Assembly: GCF_001704295.1 (NCBI RefSeq)
Contig: NZ_CP012334.1
Location: 4,414,084-4,478,083 of the forward strand
Length of the DNA: 64,000 nt
Direction of reading: 5' to 3'
DNA from: Bordetella sp. H567
GTDB taxonomy: Bacteria; Pseudomonadota; Gammaproteobacteria; Burkholderiales; Burkholderiaceae_B
Below the pieces are notes generated by a model. That model made no database searches, was not told the DNA's origin, and was given only the letters and a program-made list of their open reading frames with translations. Made by a program: the position numbers and the translations under genes. Positions 44,473 to 53,055 of the stretch are shown here, piece after piece. Positions within the stretch are counted from its first letter, which is position 1; each line of letters opens with the position of its first letter.

Positions 44473-45302
44473 GCGGCGCCGCCGCGATGGACGCGCTGTT
44501 CGACCTGGAGCTGAAGCTCCTGCTCGAGGCCGTGTATATGCGCTACCAGCATGACTTCCGCGGCTATGCCGTCGCCTCGATGCGGCGGCGCGTCAGGCAG
44601 GCCATGGCGCACTTCGGCTGCGAGACCGTCAGCCAGCTGCAGGACAAGGTGCTGCACGAGCCGACCGTCTTCGCGCGGATGCTGCGGTACTTCACGGTGC
44701 AGGTCAGCGAAATGTTCCGCGATCCGGATTACTTCCGCGCGGTGCGCGACTACGTGGCCCCCGTGCTCAAGACCTATCCGTCGGTGAAAATCTGGGTCGC
44801 CGGCTGCAGCAGCGGCGAGGAAGTCTGGTCGCTGGCCATATTGCTGGACGAGGAAGACCTGCTGTCACGCACGCTGATCTACGCGACCGACATCAACTCC
44901 GAAGCCCTGCGCGTGGCCGAGACAGGCATCTATCCGGTGGATCGCATCGCCCAGTTCAGCCGGAACTACCGCGAGAGCGGCGGCACGCGTTCACTGTCGG
45001 ATTACTACACCGCCAACCTGCATGACGCGCGCTTCGACCGGCGGCTGCGCGAACATATCGTCTTCGCGGATCACAGCCTGGCGACCGACAGCGTGTTTTC
45101 GGAAGTGCACTTCGTTTCCTGCCGCAACGTACTTATCTACTTCAACCGCGAGCTGCAGGACCGCGCGGCCCAACTGTTCCACGAGTCCCTGGTACGGCGC
45201 GGCTTCCTGGGCCTGGGTACGCGGGAAAGCCTGCGGTTCTCCTCGCAGTCCGGCCGCTTCATGGAAGTGGCGCCGCACCAGCGTATTTACCAGCGCCTAT
45301 GA
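44448..45302 (+). CDS. cheR: CheR-type protein-glutamate methyltransferase
   Basis: A 284-residue CheR-like methyltransferase. The N-terminal helical domain (RYQHDFRGYAVASMRRRVRQAM) precedes the SAM-binding domain with VAGCSSGEEVWSLAILL near residue 120, YATDINSEAL and SCRNVLIYFN. There are no TPR repeats and no receptor-tail pentapeptide tether. The ATG at 44448 overlaps the kinase stop by 25 bases; an in-frame ATG at 44487 is an alternative. Without chemoreceptors nearby, its likely target is a sensor kinase of the same operon. Confidence 0.88.
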   Translation: MPSLDAQVSGAAAMDALFDLELKLLLEAVYMRYQHDFRGYAVASMRRRVRQAMAHFGCETVSQLQDKVLHEPTVFARMLRYFTVQVSEMFRDPDYFRAVRDYVAPVLKTYPSVKIWVAGCSSGEEVWSLAILLDEEDLLSRTLIYATDINSEALRVAETGIYPVDRIAQFSRNYRESGGTRSLSDYYTANLHDARFDRRLREHIVFADHSLATDSVFSEVHFVSCRNVLIYFNRELQDRAAQLFHESLVRRGFLGLGTRESLRFSSQSGRFMEVAPHQRIYQRL

Positions 45303-45934
45303 CGACCCCTGCCCGCCTCCCTTCCAGGTCGATCGAACTCGTCGCCATCGGGGCTTCCTCCGGCGGCCTGGACGCCATCGGCACGCTGCTGCAAGCCCTG
45401 CCCCCCGACTTTCCCGCGGCGGTCGCCATCGTGCTGCATCTGCCGCCCGACAGGAACAGCCTGCTGCCCGGACTGTTCGGGGCGCGCTGCGTCCTGCCCG
45501 TGAAGGAAGTCGAAGACAAGGAATACATCCGGCCCGGCGTGGTCTATATCGCGGCGCCCGACTATCACATGCTGGTGGAACCCGAGCGCTCCTTCGCCCT
45601 GTCCCAGGATGACGCGGTCAATTTCTCCCGTCCATCCATCGACGTGCTGCTGGAGTCCGCGGCCATGGCCTATCGCGAACGGCTGCTGGGCATCGTGCTG
45701 ACGGGCGCCAGCCAGGACGGGGCGGCCGGATTGCAGCGAGTGCGCGCGCTGGGCGGGCAGGCATGGGTACAGGACCCGGACAGCGCCGACGCGCCGGCGA
45801 TGCCGGCCAGCGCCATCGCGCAAGCCGGCGCCGACCGCATCATGGATAAATTCACGCTGGCGCGCGCGCTGGCGAACCTGGGCCAGAACGTGGGCAGAGC
45901 CCAAGCCAAGAACGGGAAGAAGGACCGTGACTGA
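45299..45934 (+). CDS. cheB: CheB-type protein-glutamate methylesterase, catalytic domain only
   Basis: A 211-residue CheB methylesterase domain lacking the N-terminal receiver domain of chemotaxis CheB. The catalytic triad can be placed at Ser20 (GASSGG), His47 (IVLHLPP) and the Asp in TGASQDGAAG. It should remove methyl groups added by the CheR encoded just upstream (ATGA overlap). Its loss of a receiver suggests that control comes from a separate protein, plausibly the REC-kinase of the next gene. Confidence 0.9.
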   Translation: MTTPARLPSRSIELVAIGASSGGLDAIGTLLQALPPDFPAAVAIVLHLPPDRNSLLPGLFGARCVLPVKEVEDKEYIRPGVVYIAAPDYHMLVEPERSFALSQDDAVNFSRPSIDVLLESAAMAYRERLLGIVLTGASQDGAAGLQRVRALGGQAWVQDPDSADAPAMPASAIAQAGADRIMDKFTLARALANLGQNVGRAQAKNGKKDRD

Positions 45935-47048
45935 AAGCGTCAACATCCTGGTCGTCGACGACATCGAGCAGAATCTGGTGGCGATCGAAGCGCTGCTGGC
46001 CCGGCCGGGCATCCAGGTATTGAAAGCCCGTTCGGGCGTGCAAGCCCTGGAACTGCTGCTGGCCCATGAAGTGGCGCTGGCCCTGATCGACGTGCAGATG
46101 CCGCAGATGAATGGCTTCGAACTGGCCGAGCTGATGCGCGGCAGCGAGCGCACGCGCACCGTGCCGCTGATATTCCTGACGGCCGGCACCAAGGAACGCG
46201 AAGCCCACTTCCGGGGCTACGAGGCAGGCGCCGTGGATTTCCTGTACAAGCCGCTGGATGCCGACGTCCTGATCAGCAAGGTCAATGTCTTCGTGGAGAT
46301 GCACAACCAGAAGAAGCTGATGGCGCGCCAGCTGGAAGAACTGCGCCAGGCGCTGACGCTGAACGAGATGTTCACCGCCGTGCTGGGACACGACCTCCGC
46401 AATCCGCTTTCCGCAGTACTGCATGGCTCCGAACTGCTGCTGCGCGGCTCCACAGACCCCAAGGTGCTGACCAATGCGCAGCGCATCCGCTTCAGCGCCG
46501 GGCGCATGGCCCGGATGGTGGAACAGCTGCTCGATGTCGCGCGCATCCGCTCCAACGGGTTGGTTCTACAGCACGTGCGGGCCGACTACGCCGGCGTCTG
46601 CCGCGCCATCGTCGACGAGATCGCGGACCCGGCGCAGCGCGAACGCGTGCAGTTGCATGTTGCTGGCGACACGCATGGCGATATCGACGTGGACCGGTTT
46701 TCCCAGGTGGTCTCCAACCTGCTGGGCAATGCCCTGCAGCACGGGGACCCGGATCACCCGGTGATGCTGCGCATCGACGGCGGGGCACCGGCGCGCATCC
46801 TGGTCCACGTGGCCAACCGGGGCGTGATCCCCCCTTGCCAGTTGCCGGACTTGTTCAACCCCTTCCAGGCCAGCCTGGAAAGCCGGGCGTCGAAAAATGG
46901 CCTGGGACTGGGGCTTTATATCGTGAAGAAGTTCATCGACGCGCACGGCGGCACCGTCGCCGTGCGCTCGACCCTCGCCGAGGGCACGGTGTTCGAGATC
47001 GTCATGCCGCGCGCGCGCCCCGCCGGCGCAGCCGGAACAGGCGCTTGA
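45927..47048 (+). CDS. receiver-histidine kinase protein
   Basis: A 373-residue protein with an N-terminal receiver domain (Asp55 in LIDVQMPQMNGFEL, Lys in LYKPLDADVL). A short helical linker leads to a kinase core with H-box GHDLRNPLSAV, an N box with SNLLGNALQHG and GLGLGLYIVKKF. It has no membrane segment. Start is GTG at 45927, with a GA-rich ribosome site and an eight-base overlap with cheB. It probably receives phosphate from the hybrid kinase and passes it on. The last 47 bases overlap the convergent hydroxylase gene. Confidence 0.88.
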   Translation: MTESVNILVVDDIEQNLVAIEALLARPGIQVLKARSGVQALELLLAHEVALALIDVQMPQMNGFELAELMRGSERTRTVPLIFLTAGTKEREAHFRGYEAGAVDFLYKPLDADVLISKVNVFVEMHNQKKLMARQLEELRQALTLNEMFTAVLGHDLRNPLSAVLHGSELLLRGSTDPKVLTNAQRIRFSAGRMARMVEQLLDVARIRSNGLVLQHVRADYAGVCRAIVDEIADPAQRERVQLHVAGDTHGDIDVDRFSQVVSNLLGNALQHGDPDHPVMLRIDGGAPARILVHVANRGVIPPCQLPDLFNPFQASLESRASKNGLGLGLYIVKKFIDAHGGTVAVRSTLAEGTVFEIVMPRARPAGAAGTGA

Positions 47049-47979
47049 ATCCCAGCCATTGCTGGGCCATGAAGGTTTCCCCGTAATCGCGGCCGCCGGC
47101 GTCGGGCAGTTGGTCGGCGATGCCGGTGGGACCGTAATTGCCGTCGAAGCGCGCGGTACGGAAGAGGATGTCCCAGACCGGGAAGATAACGGCGTAATTG
47201 CTGCCCACGACCTTGCCGGTGGCCGTCGTTTCGTAGGCGATGCCATGGTGCTCGCGATGAAAGCGCGGGCTGACGAGCATGCGCTCGCCCAGCTTGCCGA
47301 AGTGCAGCCGCAGGTTGGCGTGCGAAAAGCTCTCGACCAATTGCAGGACGGCGACGATGGCAACGAACTGCGCCGGCGCCACGCCGATCAGCTGGGACAC
47401 GACCACAATGACGATGTCGTGCAGAAGATCGTCCAGCAGATGATTGCGGTTGTCGCTCCACATGGTCATCTGGCGCTGGCTGTGATGGACCGCATGCAGG
47501 GCCCACATCCACTCGATGTTGTGCTGGGCGCGGTGATACAGGTATTCGACCAGGTCGAATATGACCAGGTAGATCGCCAGGCTGACCAGCGCATTATCGG
47601 TAACGCCGGGCCACAGATTGTCCAGCTGCAGCGTGGGCAGGCCCCAGACGTGCAGGCTGCCGAAGAGCGTGTTCCAGAACGGGTCGATGGCAAAGAACAG
47701 CGCCACGCGGACAATGCCCAGGCGGTGTATCACCGTGTAGAAGATGTCCAGGCGCACGGCGCGCCGGTCGGTCACGGGCTCTACCGGACGCCAGCGCTGC
47801 AGCGGCCCGATCACGCAAACCAGCACGGCGATCTGCAGCAGGCCGGCGATCAGCCACAGGGTGGCGTCATAGGCGTCTTCGATGACGCCGGACAGGCCCA
47901 GCTTGTACAGCACGGGCTGGATGACGGATTCGAACAGGCCCTCCTGGGCCATGCCGATGAGATGATTGAACGTATCCAT
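47002..47979 (-). CDS. fatty acid hydroxylase / sterol desaturase family membrane protein
   Basis: A 325-residue inner-membrane diiron oxygenase-like protein. The histidine clusters that bind the metal pair are all present: HRAQH and HAVHHS near residues 165-180 and HREHHG near 260. Four to five hydrophobic segments surround them. Members hydroxylate or desaturate lipids, alkyl ethers, ornithine lipids or sterols; the lipid here is unknown. It lies 14 bases behind the deacetylase gene and is the last gene of a three-gene operon. The frame is open upstream, but ATG 47979 is the sensible start. Confidence 0.87.
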   Translation of the reverse strand: MDTFNHLIGMAQEGLFESVIQPVLYKLGLSGVIEDAYDATLWLIAGLLQIAVLVCVIGPLQRWRPVEPVTDRRAVRLDIFYTVIHRLGIVRVALFFAIDPFWNTLFGSLHVWGLPTLQLDNLWPGVTDNALVSLAIYLVIFDLVEYLYHRAQHNIEWMWALHAVHHSQRQMTMWSDNRNHLLDDLLHDIVIVVVSQLIGVAPAQFVAIVAVLQLVESFSHANLRLHFGKLGERMLVSPRFHREHHGIAYETTATGKVVGSNYAVIFPVWDILFRTARFDGNYGPTGIADQLPDAGGRDYGETFMAQQWLGFKRLFRLRRRGARAA

Positions 47980-47993
47980 TGCAAAGAAAGAAT

Positions 47994-48800
47994 TCAGGGG
48001 CGATGCGCCGCGATCCAGGCACGGTAGGCCGGATGGCGGTCCATCGTGGCGAAGCAATAACCTTTGGCCTGCAGCCCGGTGATCAAGGGTTCGAGCACGG
48101 CGGGCGCCCAAGGTTCCTGGCGCGACCAGATGCCCAGGTGCGCTATCAGGATGTCGCCCGGCTTGATATCGGCCAGCGCCCGCGCCAGCAGCCGCGCGTT
48201 GGGGTATTTGTCGCTGGGCAGTTCATCGCCCAGGAAACCCGCCGAGGCCCAGCCGACGTGGCGATAGCCGCAAGACTGCGCCGCCTTGAGCAGTGCCGGC
48301 GATGTGCGGCCCCCGGGCGCGCGAAACAAGGGCAGCATGGCCTGGCCGGTCATTTCACGGAAACGGGCAGCGGAGCGCTGCAACTCGTCGCAATACTGCT
48401 GCGCGGTCAGGATCTCGCGCTTGCCGGCATGGGGGCCGAAATCCGGCCGCATTTCGAATCTATCGCCCGGCAAGTCCTTCAACCAGTGGACGTGATCGTA
48501 GGTATGCGAGCCGAAGACGTCGCCATCGGCGACGCGGGCGCGCCACCAGGGCGCCCAGTGATCGTCCAGCGACGTGCCACCGGTCTGCGTGCGCTCGTTG
48601 GCGAGGAAGAAGGTGGCCTTCACGTCATGGCGCTTCAGGACGTCCGCGACGAGCGGGGCCACGCCCATATGGCCGGTATCGAACGTAAGGTAGACGGGCT
48701 TGGCGCAAAGCGGCGCCGAGGCAGCCCCGGCGTTTGCCGCGATGGCGCCCGCCAGCAGGCCGCACAGGGCGGCCGTCGCCTTTCTAATGCATCGAGACAT
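47994..48800 (-). CDS. NodB-like polysaccharide deacetylase family protein, exported
   Basis: A 268-residue protein with an N-terminal signal peptide (ALCGLLAGAIAANAGA). It has a NodB fold with ATFFLANERT, the metal-binding His motif SHTYDH, and RAPGGRTS. In the first motif the usual Thr-Phe-Asp-Asp-Gly reads Thr-Phe-Asp-Thr-Gly, so the second Asp, a metal ligand in characterised enzymes, is absent. Activity may be altered or the metal bound differently. The ATG at 48800 overlaps the upstream gene by 17 bases. Substrate is unknown; a cell-surface glycan is likely. Confidence 0.85.
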   Translation of the reverse strand: MSRCIRKATAALCGLLAGAIAANAGAASAPLCAKPVYLTFDTGHMGVAPLVADVLKRHDVKATFFLANERTQTGGTSLDDHWAPWWRARVADGDVFGSHTYDHVHWLKDLPGDRFEMRPDFGPHAGKREILTAQQYCDELQRSAARFREMTGQAMLPLFRAPGGRTSPALLKAAQSCGYRHVGWASAGFLGDELPSDKYPNARLLARALADIKPGDILIAHLGIWSRQEPWAPAVLEPLITGLQAKGYCFATMDRHPAYRAWIAAHRP

Positions 48801-49851
48801 GATCGAGCGTCCATACCCCGTGCGGCGACCGGCCCACATTGATCTGCCGCACGACTTCTTTCTTGTCGATGTCGATGAACGTCAGCTTGCGGGCCCAGCG
48901 CGAGGTGACCAGCAGGGTCTTGCCGTCCGCCATCAGGTCCATGCAGTCCGGACCGCCGGGGGCCGGGTATTCCGCCACGACCTTCAGGTTCTTGAAGTCG
49001 ATGCGGCTGATGGTATTGGCGGCACGATTGCTGACGAAAATATGCTGGCCGTCGCCCTGGACGCGGAAGGCGTGGGCGCCGCCATTGGTCTTGATGCGCG
49101 TGATCAGCTTCGGCTTGCCGGGACTGGTCAGGTCATAGGCTTCGACGTAGCTGTCGCCGGTCAATGCCACCAGCATGACCTTGTCGCCCGGCACGATATA
49201 CACGTCGGCCGGGGTCTTGCCGACGGGCAAGGTCCAGCGTACTTGCTGCGTGGCCAGGTCGATGGCGATGACTTCGTCGCTGTCCTGCAGCGAGACATAG
49301 GCGGTCGTGCTCTTGCTGTCGATGCCGATGTGGCTGGGCGTCTTGCCCGCCGGCACGCGCTTCATCAGCTTGAGGTCGAAGCCGTTGGCGCTGGGAACGT
49401 ATTGGTAGATATCAATGTGGTTGAGCCGGTTCGCCGCGGTAACGAACCATTTCATATCCGGCGAAAAACGCAGCTGATAGGGATCGACGATGCCGGTCAG
49501 CGTGCGCTGGACCTGTGCGGTGCGCGGATCGAGCAGCGTCAGGGTATCGCCCACCGAATTGGCCACGATGAGGGATTTCTGGTCCGGCGAAAAATACAGG
49601 TGGTGCGGTTCCTTGCCCGTGGGGATGCGCCGCACCTCCTTGTAGGTGACAGGGTCGATGACGCTGACATTGGCGTCCAGGGAATTGAGCACGAAGATCG
49701 GGTCGTTGTGACCGGTGCGGGGAGCCTGGCCTTGGGCCTGGGCGGGCGCGATGAACGCGAGGCAGGCGGCGAACAGCGCGCCGCAGGCAAACGACAGACG
49801 ATTCAAAAGGGATCTCGCAATATGGAGTGAAAGCGCCTCGAATTTTGACAT
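48784..49851 (-). CDS. exported YncE-like beta-propeller protein
   Basis: A 355-residue periplasmic seven-bladed-propeller protein of the YncE/YVTN type. A signal peptide ends near FIAPAQA-QGQ. Blades repeat with motifs such as ANVSVIDPVTYKEVRRIPTG, PHHLYFSPDQKSLIVANS and VFVSNRAANTISRID-like strands. It probably binds a ligand or partner in the periplasm; no catalytic site is visible. The ATG at 49851 lacks a ribosome site; a TTG at 49806 would give a tidier signal peptide. It heads the operon with the deacetylase and the hydroxylase. Confidence 0.85.
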   Translation of the reverse strand: MSKFEALSLHIARSLLNRLSFACGALFAACLAFIAPAQAQGQAPRTGHNDPIFVLNSLDANVSVIDPVTYKEVRRIPTGKEPHHLYFSPDQKSLIVANSVGDTLTLLDPRTAQVQRTLTGIVDPYQLRFSPDMKWFVTAANRLNHIDIYQYVPSANGFDLKLMKRVPAGKTPSHIGIDSKSTTAYVSLQDSDEVIAIDLATQQVRWTLPVGKTPADVYIVPGDKVMLVALTGDSYVEAYDLTSPGKPKLITRIKTNGGAHAFRVQGDGQHIFVSNRAANTISRIDFKNLKVVAEYPAPGGPDCMDLMADGKTLLVTSRWARKLTFIDIDKKEVVRQINVGRSPHGVWTLDHVSMH

Positions 49852-50080
49852 ACACGCTGCCGGCGCGGAGGAAACATGGCGTCGGATCTATCCGGCCCAC
49901 GGGCTGTGTATCAACATCGGACAAGCGCGTTGTGCGATCACAACAGGCAGCCCACGGGCCGCTGCTTGGAGCGGCGCGCCGCGTAAAAGTTCGGCGGCCC
50001 CAATGCGGTTCCTGCCGCCGCGTAAAATGCCGCATTCCCCGTAGCCCGACGACAAGGCCGGACTCCCCGAGCCGGACGAC

Positions 50081-51265
50081 ATGCCCTTGCCAGAACTGCC
50101 CTCGCCTGCCCAGTTGTCCTGGACCGAGCACGGCGTCGAACATCGCGCGGACTGGCGCGCCGAAAACGGTGCCCCGCCGCCCCGGCGCGTGGTGCGCGCC
50201 GACGACAGCATGAACGCCGATACCGCCTACCGGCTCGCCTGCGAAGGCACGGCCCTGCTATGGCGGGGGGACTTCCAGAATGCCCGTCAACTGCTTCAGG
50301 CCATGGCCCGGCGCATCGACCGGCGACCGGCGTCGAAAAAAGCCCCTGCGGGTGGGAAGACCCCACCTGCGTTCCCGGAAGCCTTTCACCTGCACCGCCA
50401 GGCGCGGGCGCAGCGGGCACGCACGCTGGGGATGCTGCTCATCCCTGTCGAGCCCGGACATATCGTGCCGCTGCGGCGCGCCCCGGATGTGGCGCTTGCC
50501 TGCCAGGACGTCTACGGACCCGCGGGCGAGCCGTACGTGACATCGTTGCGCGAACTGCTGGGCCTGGTCGGCGCGCGGCAATGGCGCGAAAAAGGGGTGG
50601 AGATCCCGGCGTTGGGCGATCGCATCATCCCGCACTACGGCGTGTATTCCCCGGTGCGCGGCGAATACCTGGACCTGGTGGCGCAAGCCCCCCTGCCGGG
50701 GACGGCGCTGGCTTTCGATATCGGCACCGGGACCGGCGTGATCGCGGCATTGCTGGCGCGGCGCGGGGTACGGCAGGTGGTGGCGACGGACCAGGACGCG
50801 CGGGCCCTGGCCTGCGCGCGCGAGAACCTGGCGCGACTGGGCGTGGCCGGCCAGGTGCACCTGGCACGCGTCGATCTTTTCCCGCCCGGACAGGCCCAAT
50901 TGGTGGTCTGCAATCCGCCCTGGGTGCCGGCACGGGCCACCGCCCCCATCGAACAGGCCGTGTACGACCCCGAGTCCCGCATGCTGCGTGGCTTCCTCGA
51001 CGGGCTGGCGGAACACCTGGCGCCGGACGGGGAAGGCTGGCTCATATTGTCGGACCTGGCCGAGCGTCTGCAACTGCGCAGCCGCGAGGCATTGCTGGCG
51101 TGGATCGACGCCGCTGGCCTGTGCGTGGCCGACAAGATGGATATCCGGCCCAGGCACGGGAAGGCGCAGGACGCGGACGATCCGTTGCACGCCGCAAGGG
51201 CCGCGGAAGTGACATCGCTCTGGCGCCTGCGGCACAAAAGCCCCCTGCCCGCTCGCGGCATATAG
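50081..51265 (+). CDS. class I SAM-dependent methyltransferase
   Basis: A 394-residue methyltransferase. The SAM-binding motif DIGTGTGVIAALLA is near residue 215, ATDQDARALACARENL follows, and the catalytic motif NPPW sits near residue 285. NPPW/Y places it with methylases that act on nucleobase amines or amide groups (HemK/RlmF/RsmC-like). The first 170 residues form an N-terminal domain I do not recognise. A 229-base space separates it from the divergent propeller gene. Target unknown. Confidence 0.82.
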   Translation: MPLPELPSPAQLSWTEHGVEHRADWRAENGAPPPRRVVRADDSMNADTAYRLACEGTALLWRGDFQNARQLLQAMARRIDRRPASKKAPAGGKTPPAFPEAFHLHRQARAQRARTLGMLLIPVEPGHIVPLRRAPDVALACQDVYGPAGEPYVTSLRELLGLVGARQWREKGVEIPALGDRIIPHYGVYSPVRGEYLDLVAQAPLPGTALAFDIGTGTGVIAALLARRGVRQVVATDQDARALACARENLARLGVAGQVHLARVDLFPPGQAQLVVCNPPWVPARATAPIEQAVYDPESRMLRGFLDGLAEHLAPDGEGWLILSDLAERLQLRSREALLAWIDAAGLCVADKMDIRPRHGKAQDADDPLHAARAAEVTSLWRLRHKSPLPARGI

Positions 51266-51288
51266 GCTGTCCGGCGGGAAACCGCTCG

Positions 51289-51975
51289 CTACAAGGTGTG
51301 GGCGCCCAGGACGAGCGTGGCGGCGATGGACACCGCCAGAATCGCGACACCGATCGTGCGGCGGCGATTCAGGCCCGTCCACAACAAGACCCCGGTGATG
51401 GACAGCAACACCATGCCGCCGGCAATGGTGTCGGCGATCAGCACCCACGCGGCCGTCACGCCATTGGCGCGGTGCAGGTTTTCCAGGGTGGCCAGCAGGC
51501 CCGGCTCCATGCGGCGGACATTGACCTGCGCGGCGCCAGCCCAGTATTCGGCCTGCACGGTCATCGAGGGAGAGCGGAAGTTCAGTTGCCAACGTTCCGG
51601 CTGGATGAGGGCCTTGTCGCCCCAGGCAACGGGCTTGGCGGGCTCGCGCTGGATACGCTCGGGCCCTTTCGGCAGCTTGAGCTCGGCCTGCAGCCAGGTG
51701 GCCATTTCCTGCGGGGTGGCGGGCGCCGGCGCGGGCAGCGCGAGGTGGAGCGTGGAGACCTGCGGTGCGCCGGTGTCGATTTTCATCACGGCGCGATGAT
51801 TCTGGAAGAACCCGGTCAGGCCGAACAGCAGCCCCAGCAGCGCGCCCCAAAGGCCGATCCAGCTGTGGGCCTTGCGCAGCCATTTCAGGAAGACGCCGCG
51901 GCGGTGGGCGGCGGCGTGGGCGGGGTCGGCGCGGCGCGAGGCCGCGGGGGTGTCTGGCGTCAGGATATGGCTCAT
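51289..51975 (-). CDS. PepSY-associated TM helix protein
   Basis: A 228-residue inner-membrane protein of the PepSY-TM type. A first helix (WIGLWGALLGLLFGLTGFF) with the preceding KAHSWIG motif, a periplasmic domain (about 65-165) and two C-terminal helices (VLIADTIAGGMVLLSITGVLLW and IGVAILAVSIAATLVLG) are visible. Related proteins are often encoded next to siderophore receptors and may reduce or process iron-siderophores at the membrane. Here it stands alone, but a Fur-box-like sequence lies 70 bases upstream, which fits iron control. Confidence 0.82.
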   Translation of the reverse strand: MSHILTPDTPAASRRADPAHAAAHRRGVFLKWLRKAHSWIGLWGALLGLLFGLTGFFQNHRAVMKIDTGAPQVSTLHLALPAPAPATPQEMATWLQAELKLPKGPERIQREPAKPVAWGDKALIQPERWQLNFRSPSMTVQAEYWAGAAQVNVRRMEPGLLATLENLHRANGVTAAWVLIADTIAGGMVLLSITGVLLWTGLNRRRTIGVAILAVSIAATLVLGAHTL

Positions 51976-52043
51976 TGTCGTGGGCGCGTGCCGCCGGCGG
52001 CAGCGCGCGTCATGGGCGGCCAGCCGCGGGGCTGTCGGAAAAC

Positions 52044-52062
52044 GCTAATGATATTGCATCTC
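52044..52062 (-). promoter_or_regulatory. Fur-box-like site ahead of the PepSY-TM gene
   Basis: GCTAATGATATTGCATCTC matches the 19-base Fur consensus at 13 positions, including the full TAATGATA core. It is the only AT-rich patch in the region and overlaps where a minus-strand -10 element (TATCAT) could lie. Confidence 0.45.
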
Positions 52063-52121
52063 ACCTTCGTTTAGTTTTCTGACGTTCTTCTCCGCCCTCA
52101 TGGGGCATCCCGCCGGGTGGA

Positions 52122-52182
52122 AGGAAATATCGGGACGGGGTCAATAGGGTTCATCAGGAGGAGGAGGAAATATCGGGACAGG
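52122..52182. repeat. pair of 18-base direct repeats
   Basis: Copies at 52122-52139 and 52165-52182 share AGGAAATATCGGGAC and differ at one base. They are spaced 43 bases apart in the short space before the hydratase gene. They resemble fragments of dispersed REP- or IS-associated repeats; no transposase is present. Confidence 0.55.
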
Positions 52183-52253
52183 ATTAAGATGGAAAGTGAT
52201 CGTCAGCCGATATGGATGCATGACGGCAACCATCACAGTGGGAGGAGTACATC

Positions 52254-53051
52254 GTGACCGACGTTTTCGACCCGGCCCCCGCGGCCGCATTGTTGTCGCA
52301 GGCATGGCGCGAAGGACGCCAGCTGAGCGAGATTCCGGCCGATATACGGCCCCGCACCCTGCAGGACGGCTACGCGCTGCAGGAGGCATTCATCAAAACC
52401 TATGCCGCCGCAACCGGCGACCGCGAAGCGGGATGGAAGCTGGGGGTGGGCAGCGTCGCCGCCATGCAGGCGGCCGGGACGGAACGCCCCCTGGTCGGCC
52501 GCGTCCTGGCCGGACACCGCTACGACAACGGCGCCACGGTAAGCGTGCTGTGCCAGGCGCCGATCACCGTGGAATTCGAAGTGGCGTTCGTGCTGGGGCG
52601 GGATATCGCACCGGGCGCCGCGCCGTCCGACCCGATGCAGGCGGTGGCGTCGACGCATATCGCCTTCGAACTGGTGCTGTCGCGCTTCGTCAACCGCCGC
52701 GCGGTGGGCTGGCCCAGCTTCGTGGGCGATAGCGTCGGCTTCGAGGCTTCCATCCTGGGGCCGGAGATCGATGCGGCGGCCATCCATCGCGGCGTGGCGT
52801 CGGTTTCGGTACAGGCCAACGGCCAGTCCATGGGCGGCGGGCTCAGCGGCGACGACGGCATCGAGCCGGTGCAGATGCTGCGCCACCTGTTCGACCATGC
52901 CTGTTATCACGGCCTGACGCTGCGCAAGGACGACGTCGTGACGACTGGCGCCGTGGCCAAGCCGTTCGATATCGCGCCCGGCGAGACGGCGCTGAGCGCG
53001 CAGTTCCTGGGCCGGACGCTGACGGCGCGGGTCGCGCCGGCGCAGGGCTGA
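52254..53051 (+). CDS. 2-keto-4-pentenoate hydratase-like enzyme (FAH superfamily)
   Basis: A 265-residue protein of the hydratase/decarboxylase branch of the fumarylacetoacetate hydrolase superfamily, which acts on 2-oxo-pent-4-enoates in meta-cleavage pathways. Recognisable blocks are AYALQEAFIK, GWKLGVGS near residue 60, PLVGRVLAG, and VEFEVAFVLGRDI with the metal-binding acidic residues near residue 108. Length is normal. No other meta-cleavage gene is adjacent, so the physiological pathway is open. It converges with the IclR gene four bases away. Confidence 0.85.
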   Translation: MTDVFDPAPAAALLSQAWREGRQLSEIPADIRPRTLQDGYALQEAFIKTYAAATGDREAGWKLGVGSVAAMQAAGTERPLVGRVLAGHRYDNGATVSVLCQAPITVEFEVAFVLGRDIAPGAAPSDPMQAVASTHIAFELVLSRFVNRRAVGWPSFVGDSVGFEASILGPEIDAAAIHRGVASVSVQANGQSMGGGLSGDDGIEPVQMLRHLFDHACYHGLTLRKDDVVTTGAVAKPFDIAPGETALSAQFLGRTLTARVAPAQG

Positions 53052-53055
53052 GCGG

